A program made the position numbers and the translations under genes. DNA of 60,516 nt. Origin: Hypericibacter sp963696655. GTDB lineage: Bacteria > Pseudomonadota > Alphaproteobacteria > Dongiales > Dongiaceae. Positions 32,458-43,033 of this stretch are shown in pieces. Where the stretch lies: assembly GCA_963696655.1 (NCBI GenBank), contig CAVOLB010000144.1, forward strand, positions 1 through 60,516. Direction: 5' to 3'. The notes under the pieces are model-generated. The model was not told the DNA's origin and did no database searches. It saw only the letters and a program-made list of their open reading frames with translations. The number at the start of each line of letters is the position of its first letter. Position 1 is the first letter of the stretch.

Positions 32458-34392
32458 ATGGCACTAGACCGCGAAGAGGCACGCCTCAAAGCCGTCGTGG
32501 ATACCGCGGTCGACGGGGTCATTCTGATCGATGCCCGCGGCGAGGTGCTGAAGTTCAACCCCGCCTGCGAGAAGCTGTTCGGCTACAGCGCCGCCGAGGT
32601 CGTCGGACAGAATGTCAAGATGCTGATGCCGTCGCCTTTCCGCGGCGAGCATGACAGCTATCTCGCCAACTACCATCGGACCCACGTCGCCAAGATCATC
32701 GGCATCGGCCGCGAAGTGGTCGGCCAGCGAAAGGACGGCACCACCTTTCCCATGGATCTCTCGGTCGGGGAGGCCAAGGAGGAAGGAGAATCGATCTTCG
32801 TCGGCATCATCCATGATCTGACGGAACGCAAACGATCGGAGCAGGCTGTCCGCGAGGCCGTCCAGCGGCTCAAGGTCGTGGTCGACACGGCGGTCGACGG
32901 TGTCATCCTGATCGACGTGCAAGGCAAGATCATGATGTTCAACCCGGCCTGCGAGAAGCTGTTCGGCTACGGAACCGCAGAAGTCATCGGTCAGAATGTG
33001 AAGATGCTCATGCCGGCGCCCTTCCGCGCGGAGCATGATGGCTACCTCTCGAACTATCACCGCACCCAAGTTGCCAAGATCATCGGAATCGGCCGCGAGG
33101 TGGTCGCTCAGCGCAAGGATGGAACGACCTTTCCCATAGATCTGTCGGTCGGGGAGGCGAGGCAGGACGGTGGGTCGGTCTTCGTCGGCATCATTCACGA
33201 CCTGACAGAGCGCAAGCGCACCAGCGAGCAACTGGTCCAGGCGCAGAAGATGGAGGCGGTCGGGCAGCTTTCGGGCGGCATCGCCCACGACTTCAACAAT
33301 CTCCTGACCGTCATCATCGGGAACGCGGAATCGCTGAGCGATGTGCTCAAGGCGAGGCCGGATCTGCGCAAGATGGCGGAAGCGGTGATCTCGGCCGGGG
33401 AGCGCGGCGCGGAATTGACGCAGCGGCTGCTGGCCTTCAGTCGCCGTCAGACCCTGCAACCTTCCAAGATCGACTGCAATCAGCTCGTCGACAAGATGGC
33501 CAGGCTTCTGCGCCGCACCTTGCGCGAGGATATCGAGATTTCGACCGCGCTCGACGGCAACCTGCGGCCGGCCTTCGCCGACCCCGCGCAACTCGAATCC
33601 GCCATTCTCAATCTGGCGCTCAATGCGCAGGATGCGATGCCGGCCGGCGGACGCATCACCATCACGTCCGCGCAAGCGATCCTCGACGAGCGCTATCGCG
33701 AGACCCATCCCGAAGTCCAGCCGGGAGAGTACATCCTGGTGGCGATCACCGACGACGGACAGGGCATGCCGCCGGAGGTTTTGCAGCGCGCCTTCGAACC
33801 GTTCTTCACGACCAAGGAGGTCGGCAAAGGCAGCGGCCTGGGACTGAGCATGGTTTATGGCTTCGTCAAGCAGTCGAACGGTCATGTCGCCATCTACAGC
33901 GAGCCGGGATTGGGCACCACGATACGCCTCTATCTGCCGCTTTCGCCGAGCGAGACGGAGCCGGCCGATTCGAATGCCGATGCGCCGGGAGAAGAGGTGC
34001 TGCGCGGTCGCGAAGCGGTGATGGTTGCCGAGGACGACGCTTATGTGCGCGACCACGCCGTGGCGACCCTGAGGAGTCTCGGCTATCAGGTCATTGCCTG
34101 CGTGGACGGTCACGATGCCATCGCTCACCTGACGAAGGGCGTCGTGGTCGACCTTCTCTTCACCGATATCGTCATGCCAGGGGGCTTGAACGGGTTCGAT
34201 CTCGCGCAGCACGCCCAGCAGCTTCGGCCTCAGCTGAGGGTGCTGCTGACTTCCGGCTATGCGCTCGACAGCCTGGGCGTCAGCAGGCAATTACCTCCCG
34301 GCATCAGCGTGTTGCACAAGCCCTATCGCAAATCCGAGCTCGCCCGGAGAATCCGCGAGGCCATCGACGCGCCGTCTGACGCTTCCAGCTGA
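32458..34392 (+). CDS. Hybrid histidine kinase with tandem FixL-like PAS domains
   Basis: A 644-residue soluble sensor. PAS1 (about 8-122) and PAS2 (about 136-250) are nearly identical. A HisKA domain has phospho-acceptor His277 in GGIAHDFNN. An HATPase follows (LNLALNAQDAM, DDGQGMP, GKGSGLGLSMVYGF), then a C-terminal receiver (about 519-640) with Asp570 in LLFTDIVMPG. Each PAS carries EHD-(S/G)-YL (His65 and His193), which aligns with the proximal heme His200 of Bradyrhizobium FixL, and IIGIGR, which aligns with Ile215-Arg220. FixL Arg206 and His214 are Asn and Lys here. No transmembrane segment is present, so it is a cytosolic sensor. The ATG at 32458 has GAGGA 6 nt upstream. It lies 233 nt before the TRAP permeases. 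Confidence 0.88.
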   Translation: MALDREEARLKAVVDTAVDGVILIDARGEVLKFNPACEKLFGYSAAEVVGQNVKMLMPSPFRGEHDSYLANYHRTHVAKIIGIGREVVGQRKDGTTFPMDLSVGEAKEEGESIFVGIIHDLTERKRSEQAVREAVQRLKVVVDTAVDGVILIDVQGKIMMFNPACEKLFGYGTAEVIGQNVKMLMPAPFRAEHDGYLSNYHRTQVAKIIGIGREVVAQRKDGTTFPIDLSVGEARQDGGSVFVGIIHDLTERKRTSEQLVQAQKMEAVGQLSGGIAHDFNNLLTVIIGNAESLSDVLKARPDLRKMAEAVISAGERGAELTQRLLAFSRRQTLQPSKIDCNQLVDKMARLLRRTLREDIEISTALDGNLRPAFADPAQLESAILNLALNAQDAMPAGGRITITSAQAILDERYRETHPEVQPGEYILVAITDDGQGMPPEVLQRAFEPFFTTKEVGKGSGLGLSMVYGFVKQSNGHVAIYSEPGLGTTIRLYLPLSPSETEPADSNADAPGEEVLRGREAVMVAEDDAYVRDHAVATLRSLGYQVIACVDGHDAIAHLTKGVVVDLLFTDIVMPGGLNGFDLAQHAQQLRPQLRVLLTSGYALDSLGVSRQLPPGISVLHKPYRKSELARRIREAIDAPSDASS

Positions 34393-34625
34393 GGCCTCAG
34401 GCAGCCCAGGGCCTGACGGACGTCGGCCTCGACACGCGCCGTGTCTCTCCAAGAAAGCCGGCGGGCCGCGATGTCGGTTCAACCGGCGCGGATTTTTGGG
34501 TTGAGCTTGGCCCTCGCCCCAGCGCAGATTATCGGCAATGACCGGCTCGCCTCCCGGCAAGAGGAGGAAACGGCAGAAGGTGCCCGGCAAGAGGCGCCCT
34601 CGACGACAGGGACAGGGGAGACTCC

Positions 34626-35204
34626 GTGAAGGCATTGCTCGGGCTGAGCCGTGCGATCGACTGGCTTAACGGGCATATCGGCAGGCTGGCCTCTTGGTGC
34701 GTGCTGGTCGCGGTCCTGATCAGCGCCGGCAACGCCTTGGTCCGCTATGTCTTCGATACCAGCTCGAACGCCTGGCTCGAGATCCAATGGTATCTGTTCT
34801 CCGCCGTCTTCCTGCTCTGCGCCGGCTACACCCTGCTGCGCAACGAGCATGTCCGCATCGATGTGATCGCCGGCCGGCTGTCGAAGCGAACCCAGACCTG
34901 GATCGACATCGTCGGCTCGGCGCTGTTTCTGCTGCCGATGGCGGTCATCATCGCCTGGCTCTCCTGGCCGCTGGTGTCCGATTCCTATCTCCGCCACGAG
35001 ATGTCGGGCGATGCCGGCGGGCTGCTGCGCTGGCCGGTGAAGATTTTGATTCCGATCGGCTTCATCCTGCTGGCGCTGCAGGGCGTCTCCGAGCTGATCA
35101 AGCGGATCGCCTTCCTCATGGGGCTCATTCCCGATCCCGCCGAGAAGCGCCCGGCCCATGCCGCCGCCGCCGTCAGCAACCGGCCCGCCGGCGGACCGGC
35201 ATGA
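34626..35204 (+). CDS. dctQ: TRAP transporter small permease (DctQ)
   Basis: A 192-residue protein with four hydrophobic segments, the DctQ topology. FLLCAGYTLLRNEHVRIDVI is the family motif. The start is GTG with AGGGGAG 5 nt upstream. Its TGA overlaps the start of the large permease (ATGA). The size and sequence match the mannitol/chloroaromatic-type TRAP group, like the DctP at 50538-51647. Confidence 0.88.
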   Translation: MKALLGLSRAIDWLNGHIGRLASWCVLVAVLISAGNALVRYVFDTSSNAWLEIQWYLFSAVFLLCAGYTLLRNEHVRIDVIAGRLSKRTQTWIDIVGSALFLLPMAVIIAWLSWPLVSDSYLRHEMSGDAGGLLRWPVKILIPIGFILLALQGVSELIKRIAFLMGLIPDPAEKRPAHAAAAVSNRPAGGPA

Positions 35205-36652
35205 TCGAGCTCCTGATCGCCAACCTGGCGCCGCTGATGTTCCTGGCGCTGGTGGTGCTCCTGCTGATGGGCTATCCGGTCGCCTTCGCCTTGGCCGCCA
35301 ACGGATTGCTGTTCGGCTTCATCGGTATCGAGCTTGGCCTGCTCACGCCTGCGCTGCTGCAGGCCCTGCCGGACCGCATCTTCGGCATCATGCGCAACGA
35401 CACGCTGCTGGCGATCCCGTTCTTCACCTTCATGGGATTGATCCTCGAACGCAGCGGCATGGCCGAGGATCTGCTGGACACCATCGGCCAGCTGTTCGGC
35501 CCCTTGCGCGGCGGCCTCGCCTTCGCCGTCATCTTCGTGGGCGCGCTCCTGGCCGCCACCACCGGCGTGGTCGCGGCCTCGGTCATCTCGATGGGACTGA
35601 TCTCGCTGCCGATCATGCTGCGCTACGGCTATGACCGGCGGCTCGCCAGCGGCGTGATCGCGGCCTCGGGGACCCTGGCGCAGATCATCCCGCCGAGCCT
35701 GGTCCTGATCGTGCTGGCCGACCAGCTCGGCCGCTCGGTCGGCGACATGTATGAGGGCGCCATCGTTCCCGGCCTGGTCCTGACCGCGTTCTATGCGCTC
35801 TATGTGCTGGGCGTCGCGCTGTTCCTGCCGAAATGGGTGCCCGCCTTGCCGCGCGAGGCGCGGACGATGCATGGTCTGGCGCTGCTGCGCCGGGTGATCG
35901 TCTCGCTGATGCCGCCGCTGATTCTGATCTTCCTGGTGCTGGGCACGATCTTCATCGGCGTCGCCACCCCGACCGAGGGCGGTGCCATGGGCGCGACCGG
36001 CGCCCTGATCCTGGCGCTGCTCAATCGGCGGCTGAACTGGTCGCTGCTCAAGCAGGCGATGGATTCGACCGCGAAGCTCTCCTCCTTCGTGATCTTCATC
36101 CTGATCGGCTCGACCGTCTTCACGCTGGTGTTCCGCGGCGTCGACGGCGATCTCTGGGTCGATCACCTCTTGACCAGCGTGCCGGGCGGCGAGCTGGGCT
36201 TCCTCATCGTCGTGAATATCCTGGTCTTCCTCCTGGCCTTCTTCCTCGATTTCTTCGAGCTGGCCTTCATCGTGGTGCCGCTGCTGGCGCCCGTGGCCGA
36301 GAAGCTCGGCATCGACCTGATCTGGTTCGGCGTGCTGCTGGGGGTCAATATGCAGACTTCCTTCATGCACCCGCCCTTCGGCTTCGCGCTGTTCTTCCTG
36401 CGCAGCGTGGCACCCTCCTCGGAGTTCATCGACAAGATCACCGGGCGCAAGCTGGCGCCCGTCACCACGGGCCAGATCTACTGGGGTGCGGTGCCCTTCG
36501 TCTGCATCCAGATCGTCATGGTGGGGCTGGTCATCGCCTTTCCGAACATGGTGCTGAGCCGCATCCACCATCTGCCGACCAGCGACGAGATGAACATCCA
36601 GATCGACGTGCCGGCGCCGGACAGCGAAACGCCGTCGATCGATATTCAATGA
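35201..36652 (+). CDS. dctM: TRAP transporter large permease (DctM)
   Basis: A 483-residue membrane protein with about twelve hydrophobic segments. Typical DctM blocks are IPFFTFMGLILERSGMAEDL, ASGTLAQIIPPSLVLIVLAD and GVATPTEGGAMGATGAL. It uses a sodium gradient to import an organic acid delivered by a DctP. No dctP is adjacent; the only one in the window is 14 kb away in opposite orientation. Confidence 0.92.
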   Translation: MIELLIANLAPLMFLALVVLLLMGYPVAFALAANGLLFGFIGIELGLLTPALLQALPDRIFGIMRNDTLLAIPFFTFMGLILERSGMAEDLLDTIGQLFGPLRGGLAFAVIFVGALLAATTGVVAASVISMGLISLPIMLRYGYDRRLASGVIAASGTLAQIIPPSLVLIVLADQLGRSVGDMYEGAIVPGLVLTAFYALYVLGVALFLPKWVPALPREARTMHGLALLRRVIVSLMPPLILIFLVLGTIFIGVATPTEGGAMGATGALILALLNRRLNWSLLKQAMDSTAKLSSFVIFILIGSTVFTLVFRGVDGDLWVDHLLTSVPGGELGFLIVVNILVFLLAFFLDFFELAFIVVPLLAPVAEKLGIDLIWFGVLLGVNMQTSFMHPPFGFALFFLRSVAPSSEFIDKITGRKLAPVTTGQIYWGAVPFVCIQIVMVGLVIAFPNMVLSRIHHLPTSDEMNIQIDVPAPDSETPSIDIQ

Positions 36653-36681
36653 CGGGCTGGCAATGACCGGCCGGGGGAGTC

Positions 36682-37752
<1,071 letters not shown>

Positions 37753-37770
37753 GCAGGCTTGACCTTTTCT

Positions 37771-40029
37771 CTATCTCGTTCCCGCCGATGACTTGAACGG
37801 TTCCGGCGACAGGAAGCGCCGCAAGACATTCCCGGTGATCGTGGAGACATTGTTCCGATAACCGTCATGCGCCAGGCTGCCCGCCCAGCCGATGGAGCCG
37901 GTCGAGAACACGGCGCCCCCATTCAACGTCTCGAAGAAGACCATATCCGCCCGCACCAGCGGGCTCTCGATGCCGTCCATGCCGGGATGGTTGGCGCCGG
38001 TCTCGGCCTGGGCGATCACATAGACGTTGCTGTGCCCCTCGGACGCCGCCAGATGCAGGGCATGGGGCGGCGTGCCGACCCTGGGATCGACGATGTCGAG
38101 CTCCAAGGCCGCGGCACCGCCGAACACGCCGAAATCGCCGACGATCTCTTCCTCGACGCCGGCGAAGATGAACCCGGCTCTCGGGTCGCGGCTGTCGGGC
38201 AGCCGGCGGTAATAGGAGCCGCTGTCGAAGCCTTCGGAGATGAAGCCCACGCCGACGAGACGCTGGGGCGCGAACCCCGAATGGCGCCACATGCCGCTGG
38301 GCTCGCCGGTGGTCGCGAGGCCGGTCTCGCCGGGTGCGGAGGTCCACATCCGGGTGCCGGCCTCGCCGCGGCGCATCTCCATGGCGCCCGGAAGCTCTTC
38401 ATGCCAGGCGACGCGCCAATAGAAGCCGTTGCCGCCGAGATACATCAGCCGGCCACCCCGTTCGAGATAGGTCGCCATCGCCGTCAGCATCGCCGTCGAA
38501 TAATACTCCGGATGGGTGCCGGTGATGACGCAGGCATAGCGCTCCAGCAGCGAGAGGCCTTCCTGGTGCAGGGTCTCGTCGTCGATCACGTCGTAATCCT
38601 GGCCGATCGCCTCGAGCCAGTCGGTGACATGCAGATCGGCGTTGAGCGACCAGAGCGCCCGCTTCGGGCGAATGTTCAGAATGGGGCGCAAGCGGGAGCT
38701 CCAGCAGGAGCCGCTGCCGTCGCGGTGGTGATCGTAGGTGGAGAGGCCGAAATCGCGGCGCTGCATCAGGAACAGATCGGCCGGCGCCAGGACGGTCAGG
38801 CCGTGGCAGCGTTCCGCCACGGGATCCTCGTAGTGATCGTGGCTGTTGGCATAGGCGAGATAGGTGGCGGTGGAGGCGAGGAAGGCCACCGGCGCCTGGG
38901 GCTGCCCGCGCTCCGGCAGGACGAAGAACGGCACATGGTCCTCGCCCTGGCCGCCGCAGCGCAGACGCGCGGCATAGATGCCGCTCTTCAGGTCCCGGGG
39001 AATCGTCCAGCTGAAATCCGTTTCCCAGGCGCAGTCATAGAGATCGTCCTCGTGGAAATGGATCGCCGCATATTCCTGCGGGCGGCTCTTCCAGCTCATG
39101 GCTTCCGCCGTCCAGCCATGGCCCGTCATCGCCCGCGTCGGCAGATTGATGCAAGTCCCGTCGAGCCCGCTCGGGCCGATATCGCGGACCTTCGTCCCCG
39201 GAATGTCCCGCGAGAAGTCCCAAGCGGCGACCAGGCCCGCGCCCGACGGTGCCGCAAGCGGAGCCGCCAGGACCTGTCGGATATGTTCTGGCGGGACCGC
39301 CTGGGCGTGAAGCCGTGGCGCCTCGATCTTGCCGTTGAAATGGCCGGCGCCATGCCACGTTCCGTTCGTGCCGCGAGTCACATGGGCGGCGATGGTGAAG
39401 GGAATATCGGCTAACCCTTGGCCGAAGGCGGTCGCCGGCAACGGGGAGCGATCGGAAATCGGACGAAATGCCGAATCGCCCCAGCGCGCTTCGACCGGCT
39501 CGCAATGCAAGGTGGCGGTCTGCGTCGCCGCATCGACGCTCGCCAGCAGCCGATACCAGCGCCGCGCCTGAACGGCCACCGGATGGATCAGCCGCCAAAC
39601 CTTCGTCCCATCGCCAAGCCTGAGGCAGGGACGGGAAGATTCGTCGATCGCCAGCGCATAGCCGGCGCCGGCATCCGCGGAACCCTTCCATCGCGCCAGC
39701 ACCGTCGCTTCGTCCAGGCCGGGCAGGGTCGGCCAAATCAAGGCCGAGAGTGTGAAGCTCGCGATTGCGTCGAGCGCCGCCACCGGCTCGATCCTCGCAT
39801 AGGAGCCGCAATCGATGGCCTGCCGCCGCCCGGGATAGTCGCCATTGACCGCCGCATCGGCGACAAGCTGCTCCTGGAACCCCGGACCGTCCGGGCGGTC
39901 GTCCCCGCAGCGCAGCCGCACGATATCGGCACGATAGCTTTCGGCGCCGTTCTCGCAGCTCACCTTGAACGCAATCGTCTCCCCGGGCCGGACGGCAAGA
40001 CGATCGGCATAGCCCAGGATCTCGATCAT
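37771..40029 (-). CDS. N,N-dimethylformamidase-like beta (large) subunit
   Basis: A 752-residue protein, close to the 762 residues of Paracoccus/Alcaligenes DMFase large subunit. A LamG-like jelly-roll (about 90-250) precedes the catalytic region. Candidate residues of the known 2-Tyr-1-Glu iron site are Tyr390/393 (TYLAYAN), Tyr432 (LSTYDHH) and Glu508 with His506 (TGTHPEYYS), which align with Tyr399, Tyr440, Glu521 and His519 of the characterised enzyme as I recall it. It would hydrolyse an amide or formamide. The ATG follows the alpha-subunit TGA by 1 nt. Its place in a sugar ABC operon suggests an N-acyl or N-formyl carbohydrate substrate rather than DMF (inference). Confidence 0.82.
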   Translation of the reverse strand: MIEILGYADRLAVRPGETIAFKVSCENGAESYRADIVRLRCGDDRPDGPGFQEQLVADAAVNGDYPGRRQAIDCGSYARIEPVAALDAIASFTLSALIWPTLPGLDEATVLARWKGSADAGAGYALAIDESSRPCLRLGDGTKVWRLIHPVAVQARRWYRLLASVDAATQTATLHCEPVEARWGDSAFRPISDRSPLPATAFGQGLADIPFTIAAHVTRGTNGTWHGAGHFNGKIEAPRLHAQAVPPEHIRQVLAAPLAAPSGAGLVAAWDFSRDIPGTKVRDIGPSGLDGTCINLPTRAMTGHGWTAEAMSWKSRPQEYAAIHFHEDDLYDCAWETDFSWTIPRDLKSGIYAARLRCGGQGEDHVPFFVLPERGQPQAPVAFLASTATYLAYANSHDHYEDPVAERCHGLTVLAPADLFLMQRRDFGLSTYDHHRDGSGSCWSSRLRPILNIRPKRALWSLNADLHVTDWLEAIGQDYDVIDDETLHQEGLSLLERYACVITGTHPEYYSTAMLTAMATYLERGGRLMYLGGNGFYWRVAWHEELPGAMEMRRGEAGTRMWTSAPGETGLATTGEPSGMWRHSGFAPQRLVGVGFISEGFDSGSYYRRLPDSRDPRAGFIFAGVEEEIVGDFGVFGGAAALELDIVDPRVGTPPHALHLAASEGHSNVYVIAQAETGANHPGMDGIESPLVRADMVFFETLNGGAVFSTGSIGWAGSLAHDGYRNNVSTITGNVLRRFLSPEPFKSSAGTR

Positions 40030-40030
40030 C

Positions 40031-40348
40031 TCAGTCGATCTCCAGCGCCTGGCCGGTATGTTTCTGCCAGCGCAGCTTGAACACCGCCCATTCGGCATCC
40101 GCCAGCGAACCGAAGGTCGGACCGAGCAGATCGACCGGCTCCCGGCTGGTTTGCCGGAACCGGGCGAGGGCCCACTCCCGATGCGGCCGGGTGCAGACCA
40201 CGCAGTAATTGCCGGGCAGAGGATCGGAGCGAAACAGGTTCAGGACACGCTGCAGCTCGTCGCTGTGCCGGCCATAGGGATGGCGTTTGAATTCCAGCGC
40301 GAGATCGGTCCGGCTCGGATCCATCTTGTAGGCGGGCGGCCTGGTCAT
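40031..40348 (-). CDS. N,N-dimethylformamidase-like alpha (small) subunit
   Basis: A 105-residue protein. It matches the DMFase small subunit (132 residues) in the sequence ELQRVLNLFR followed by NYCVV, REWALARFR and GSLADAEWAVFKLR; in the known enzyme the corresponding parts read YLQRVHNYFR, REWDAYRI and EEEAMHAVFLRR (from memory). The N-terminal 25 residues are shorter than in DMFase. It is directly upstream of the beta gene, in the same order as dmfA1-dmfA2, and 21 nt after the SDR gene. It probably forms part of an (alpha-beta) hydrolase. Confidence 0.78.
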   Translation of the reverse strand: MTRPPAYKMDPSRTDLALEFKRHPYGRHSDELQRVLNLFRSDPLPGNYCVVCTRPHREWALARFRQTSREPVDLLGPTFGSLADAEWAVFKLRWQKHTGQALEID

Positions 40349-40369
40349 GTTCGGCGCTCCCCTGCGGGC

Positions 40370-41137
40370 CTACCACACCGTATAGCCGCCATCGATCAGA
40401 TAGACGGCGCCGGTGATGTAGCTCGCCGCGTCCGATGCCAGGAACGCGGCCAGGGGTGCCACCTCCTGCGGTTTGCCGAAGCGGTTCATCGGGGTCATGC
40501 TCATCCAGAACTTGATCCACTCCGCCTGGCCCTTGCCGGCATCCGTCAGCGCCGTGTCGATATAGCCGGGGGCGATCGCATTGACCCGGATGTTGTGCGG
40601 CGCCCATTCGACGGCCAGCGACTTCGTCAGCTGCGAGACGCCGGCCTTGGAGGCGTTGTAGGCCGGCTGGACCTGCGGCCGGTCGACGATGACCGCGCTG
40701 TTCGAGGACATGTTGACGATGACGCCGCGGTTCTGCGCCACCATCGGCCGGCCGAACTCGCGGCAGCAGCGGAACACGCCGTTGAGATTGACCTCGATGA
40801 CCTCGAGCCAGTCCGCGTCGCTGGTGTCGAGCGTCGCCTCGTTCTTCACGATCCCGGCATTGTTGACGGCGATATCGAGCCGGCCATGGGTCTGCGTCAC
40901 ATACTGCGCCAGGTCCTGCACCGATCGGGTGCTGCGGACATCCATCTGGCGGAACTCCGCCTTGCCGCCCTTGTCGCGGATCTCCTTCGCGGCCTGCTCG
41001 CCGGTCTTGGGCGAGAGCTCGGCGATGACCACCGTGGCGCCGAGCTCGGCCAGGGTCCTGGCGATCTCCTTGCCCATCCCCTGGCCGGCCCCGGTCACCA
41101 CGGCGATGCGTCCATCCATCTTCAGAAGCTCGAGCAC
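40370..41137 (-). CDS. SDR-family dehydrogenase
   Basis: A 255-residue short-chain dehydrogenase. It has the cofactor motif TGAGQGMG, NNAG, the catalytic Ser in NMSSNSAV and YNASK (Tyr and Lys), with a typical C-terminus TGAVYLIDGGYTVW. Asp is not evident after beta-2 (VVIAELSP has Glu), consistent with NAD(H). It probably oxidises a polyol or sugar taken up by the neighbouring ABC transporter. The start is set at GTG 41137 with GGAGGA upstream; an ATG at 41119 is an alternative. Confidence 0.88.
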   Translation of the reverse strand: MLELLKMDGRIAVVTGAGQGMGKEIARTLAELGATVVIAELSPKTGEQAAKEIRDKGGKAEFRQMDVRSTRSVQDLAQYVTQTHGRLDIAVNNAGIVKNEATLDTSDADWLEVIEVNLNGVFRCCREFGRPMVAQNRGVIVNMSSNSAVIVDRPQVQPAYNASKAGVSQLTKSLAVEWAPHNIRVNAIAPGYIDTALTDAGKGQAEWIKFWMSMTPMNRFGKPQEVAPLAAFLASDAASYITGAVYLIDGGYTVW

Positions 41138-41182
41138 TCCATCCTCCGTTGAATTGTCGGCCGCCGATCCCACGAGGGTCGA

Positions 41183-42055
41183 TCAGCCCTTCACTGCGCC
41201 GAGGGTCAGTCCCTTGACGATGTATTTCTGGGCGAACAGGAAAAACAGGAACTGCGGCACCAGCGACACGATCGCCGCCGCGGCCATGACCGGCCAGTCG
41301 AAGGTCCCGTAGCCCTTGAAGTTCGCGATCGTGGTCGCGACCATCGGCGTCTCGTTGTAGGTGAGCGCGAGGGGCAGCAGCAGGTTGGTCCAGACGCCGA
41401 TGAAGGAGAGCACGGCCGCCGCGACGATGCCCGGCCGGATCGTCGGCACGATCACGAACCACAGCACCTGCCACTTCGACGCGCCGTCGAGCAGCGCCGC
41501 CTCGTCCAGCTCGACCGGAACCTCCGAGACGAACTGCCGGATCAGCCAGGCGCTGTAGGGCATGTTGAAGATCTGGAACGCCAGGATGATGCCGATCTGC
41601 GTGTCGAACAGCGCCGTCTTCTGATAGATCGCATAGAGCGGCAGCATGAACAGGATCTCGGGCAGCATCCGGATGATCATGATCCCGATCTCGAACGCCG
41701 AGAGCCAGCGGCGGCGGTAGCGGGCGAGCACATAGCCGGCCGGGATCGACAGCGCCAAGGTGAGGGCGACCGAGAAGATCGACACCGACGTCGTCACCAG
41801 GAACGACTTGCCGAAATCGTTGGACTGCCAGGCCGTCACGAAATTGTGCCATTGCGGCACGAAGTCCCAGACCGGCGGCAGGGCCATGGCTTCGCGCTGG
41901 GTCTTGAGCGCGGTCAGGCCGATCCAGACGACCGGCGCCAGGAAGATCACGGAGATCGCCGCCAGCGCGACGAAGGAAGCGATCTGGCCGAGATTGCGGC
42001 GGCTCGCCAGGTTGCGGCGGCGTGCACCGGCCCGTCCTCGCGCCGTTGCCGTCAT
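41183..42055 (-). CDS. Sugar ABC transporter permease (MalG type)
   Basis: A 290-residue CUT1 permease with six hydrophobic segments and the EAA loop DEAALLDGASKWQVLWFVIVP. Arg-rich N-terminus. Its ATG overlaps the stop of the MalF-type permease by 4 nt (ATGA), indicating coupled synthesis. Confidence 0.9.
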   Translation of the reverse strand: MTATARGRAGARRRNLASRRNLGQIASFVALAAISVIFLAPVVWIGLTALKTQREAMALPPVWDFVPQWHNFVTAWQSNDFGKSFLVTTSVSIFSVALTLALSIPAGYVLARYRRRWLSAFEIGIMIIRMLPEILFMLPLYAIYQKTALFDTQIGIILAFQIFNMPYSAWLIRQFVSEVPVELDEAALLDGASKWQVLWFVIVPTIRPGIVAAAVLSFIGVWTNLLLPLALTYNETPMVATTIANFKGYGTFDWPVMAAAAIVSLVPQFLFFLFAQKYIVKGLTLGAVKG

Positions 42056-42921
42056 GGCTCGTTCCTGCGCATGAAGAGCAGATAGATCCCGGAGATCAGG
42101 CCGACCATGATCGCGAACAAGGTCGCCGCCGCCGAGGCGTAGCCCATGTTGAAATAGCCGCCGATGCCTTGCTTGAAGATGTAGAGCTGGGCGACGTCGG
42201 TGGCGCGCGACGGTCCGCCCTTGGTGATCGCCCAGGCCAGCGCGAAGACGCGCAGCGCGTCGATGGTCCGGAACACCAGCGCCACGAGAATGAAGGGCTT
42301 CAAAGCCGGCAGCGTGATGTGAACCAGCATCTTCCAGCCGCCGGCGCCGTCGATCGACGCCATGTCGATGCGATCCTGGGGAATACTGGTCAGCCCGGCG
42401 AGCAGGATCAGGATGATGTTCCCGGTCTGCCACCAGGTATCGACCATCACCAGGGTCAGGATCACGAGCTTCGGGTTGCCGACCCAGTTCGGGCCCGGGA
42501 GGCCGAACAGGCCGATGAAGTAGTTGAAGCTGCCCAGGGTCGGATCGAGCAGGGTCGAGAAGATCACCGCCGCGACGATGTCGGAGACCATCAGCGGGAA
42601 AACCACGGCGGAGCGGAAGAACCAGGATCCCCTGACGTTATGATGCAGGAGCAGCGCGATCCCGAGCCCGACGACCAGCTCGACCGCGACCGAGACGACG
42701 GCGAAATAGGCGGTGACCTTGATCGAGTTCCAGAACTCGGGGCTGCCGAGCAGCCGCACATAGTTGTCCAGGCCGATGAAGGTCCAGTTGTCGGCCTGGC
42801 CCAGCGACCAGTTCCATTGATGGAAGCCCGCCCAGACACCGTAGCCCACGGGAAAGGCGGCGACAGCGAGCAGGACGACAGCCGAGGGCAATATGAAGGT
42901 GACCGGTACGCGACGCTTCAT
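42052..42921 (-). CDS. Sugar ABC transporter permease (MalF type)
   Basis: A 289-residue CUT1 permease with six hydrophobic segments and the EAA loop IDMASIDGAGGWKMLVHITLP. It follows the binding-protein gene after a 175-nt gap containing a stable hairpin (43034-43071). Starts MKRRVPVTFIL, typical for the family. Confidence 0.9.
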   Translation of the reverse strand: MKRRVPVTFILPSAVVLLAVAAFPVGYGVWAGFHQWNWSLGQADNWTFIGLDNYVRLLGSPEFWNSIKVTAYFAVVSVAVELVVGLGIALLLHHNVRGSWFFRSAVVFPLMVSDIVAAVIFSTLLDPTLGSFNYFIGLFGLPGPNWVGNPKLVILTLVMVDTWWQTGNIILILLAGLTSIPQDRIDMASIDGAGGWKMLVHITLPALKPFILVALVFRTIDALRVFALAWAITKGGPSRATDVAQLYIFKQGIGGYFNMGYASAAATLFAIMVGLISGIYLLFMRRNEP

Positions 42922-43033
42922 CGGTCGGGCTGCATCCTCTAGGCACCTCGGGAGGCTTTCGGCCGCTCGGACACTCGATGAACGCGGGGGCCGTCGATCC
43001 CTTGGCCGGATCGCGCGCTCTCCGGAAAACCGT

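Noticed and set aside
34441..34629. 62-residue ORF between the kinase and dctQ
   Set aside because: Poor ribosome site, no similarity to anything known to me; includes the direct repeat CCCGGCAAGAGG and overlaps the dctQ ribosome site. Probably untranslated leader.
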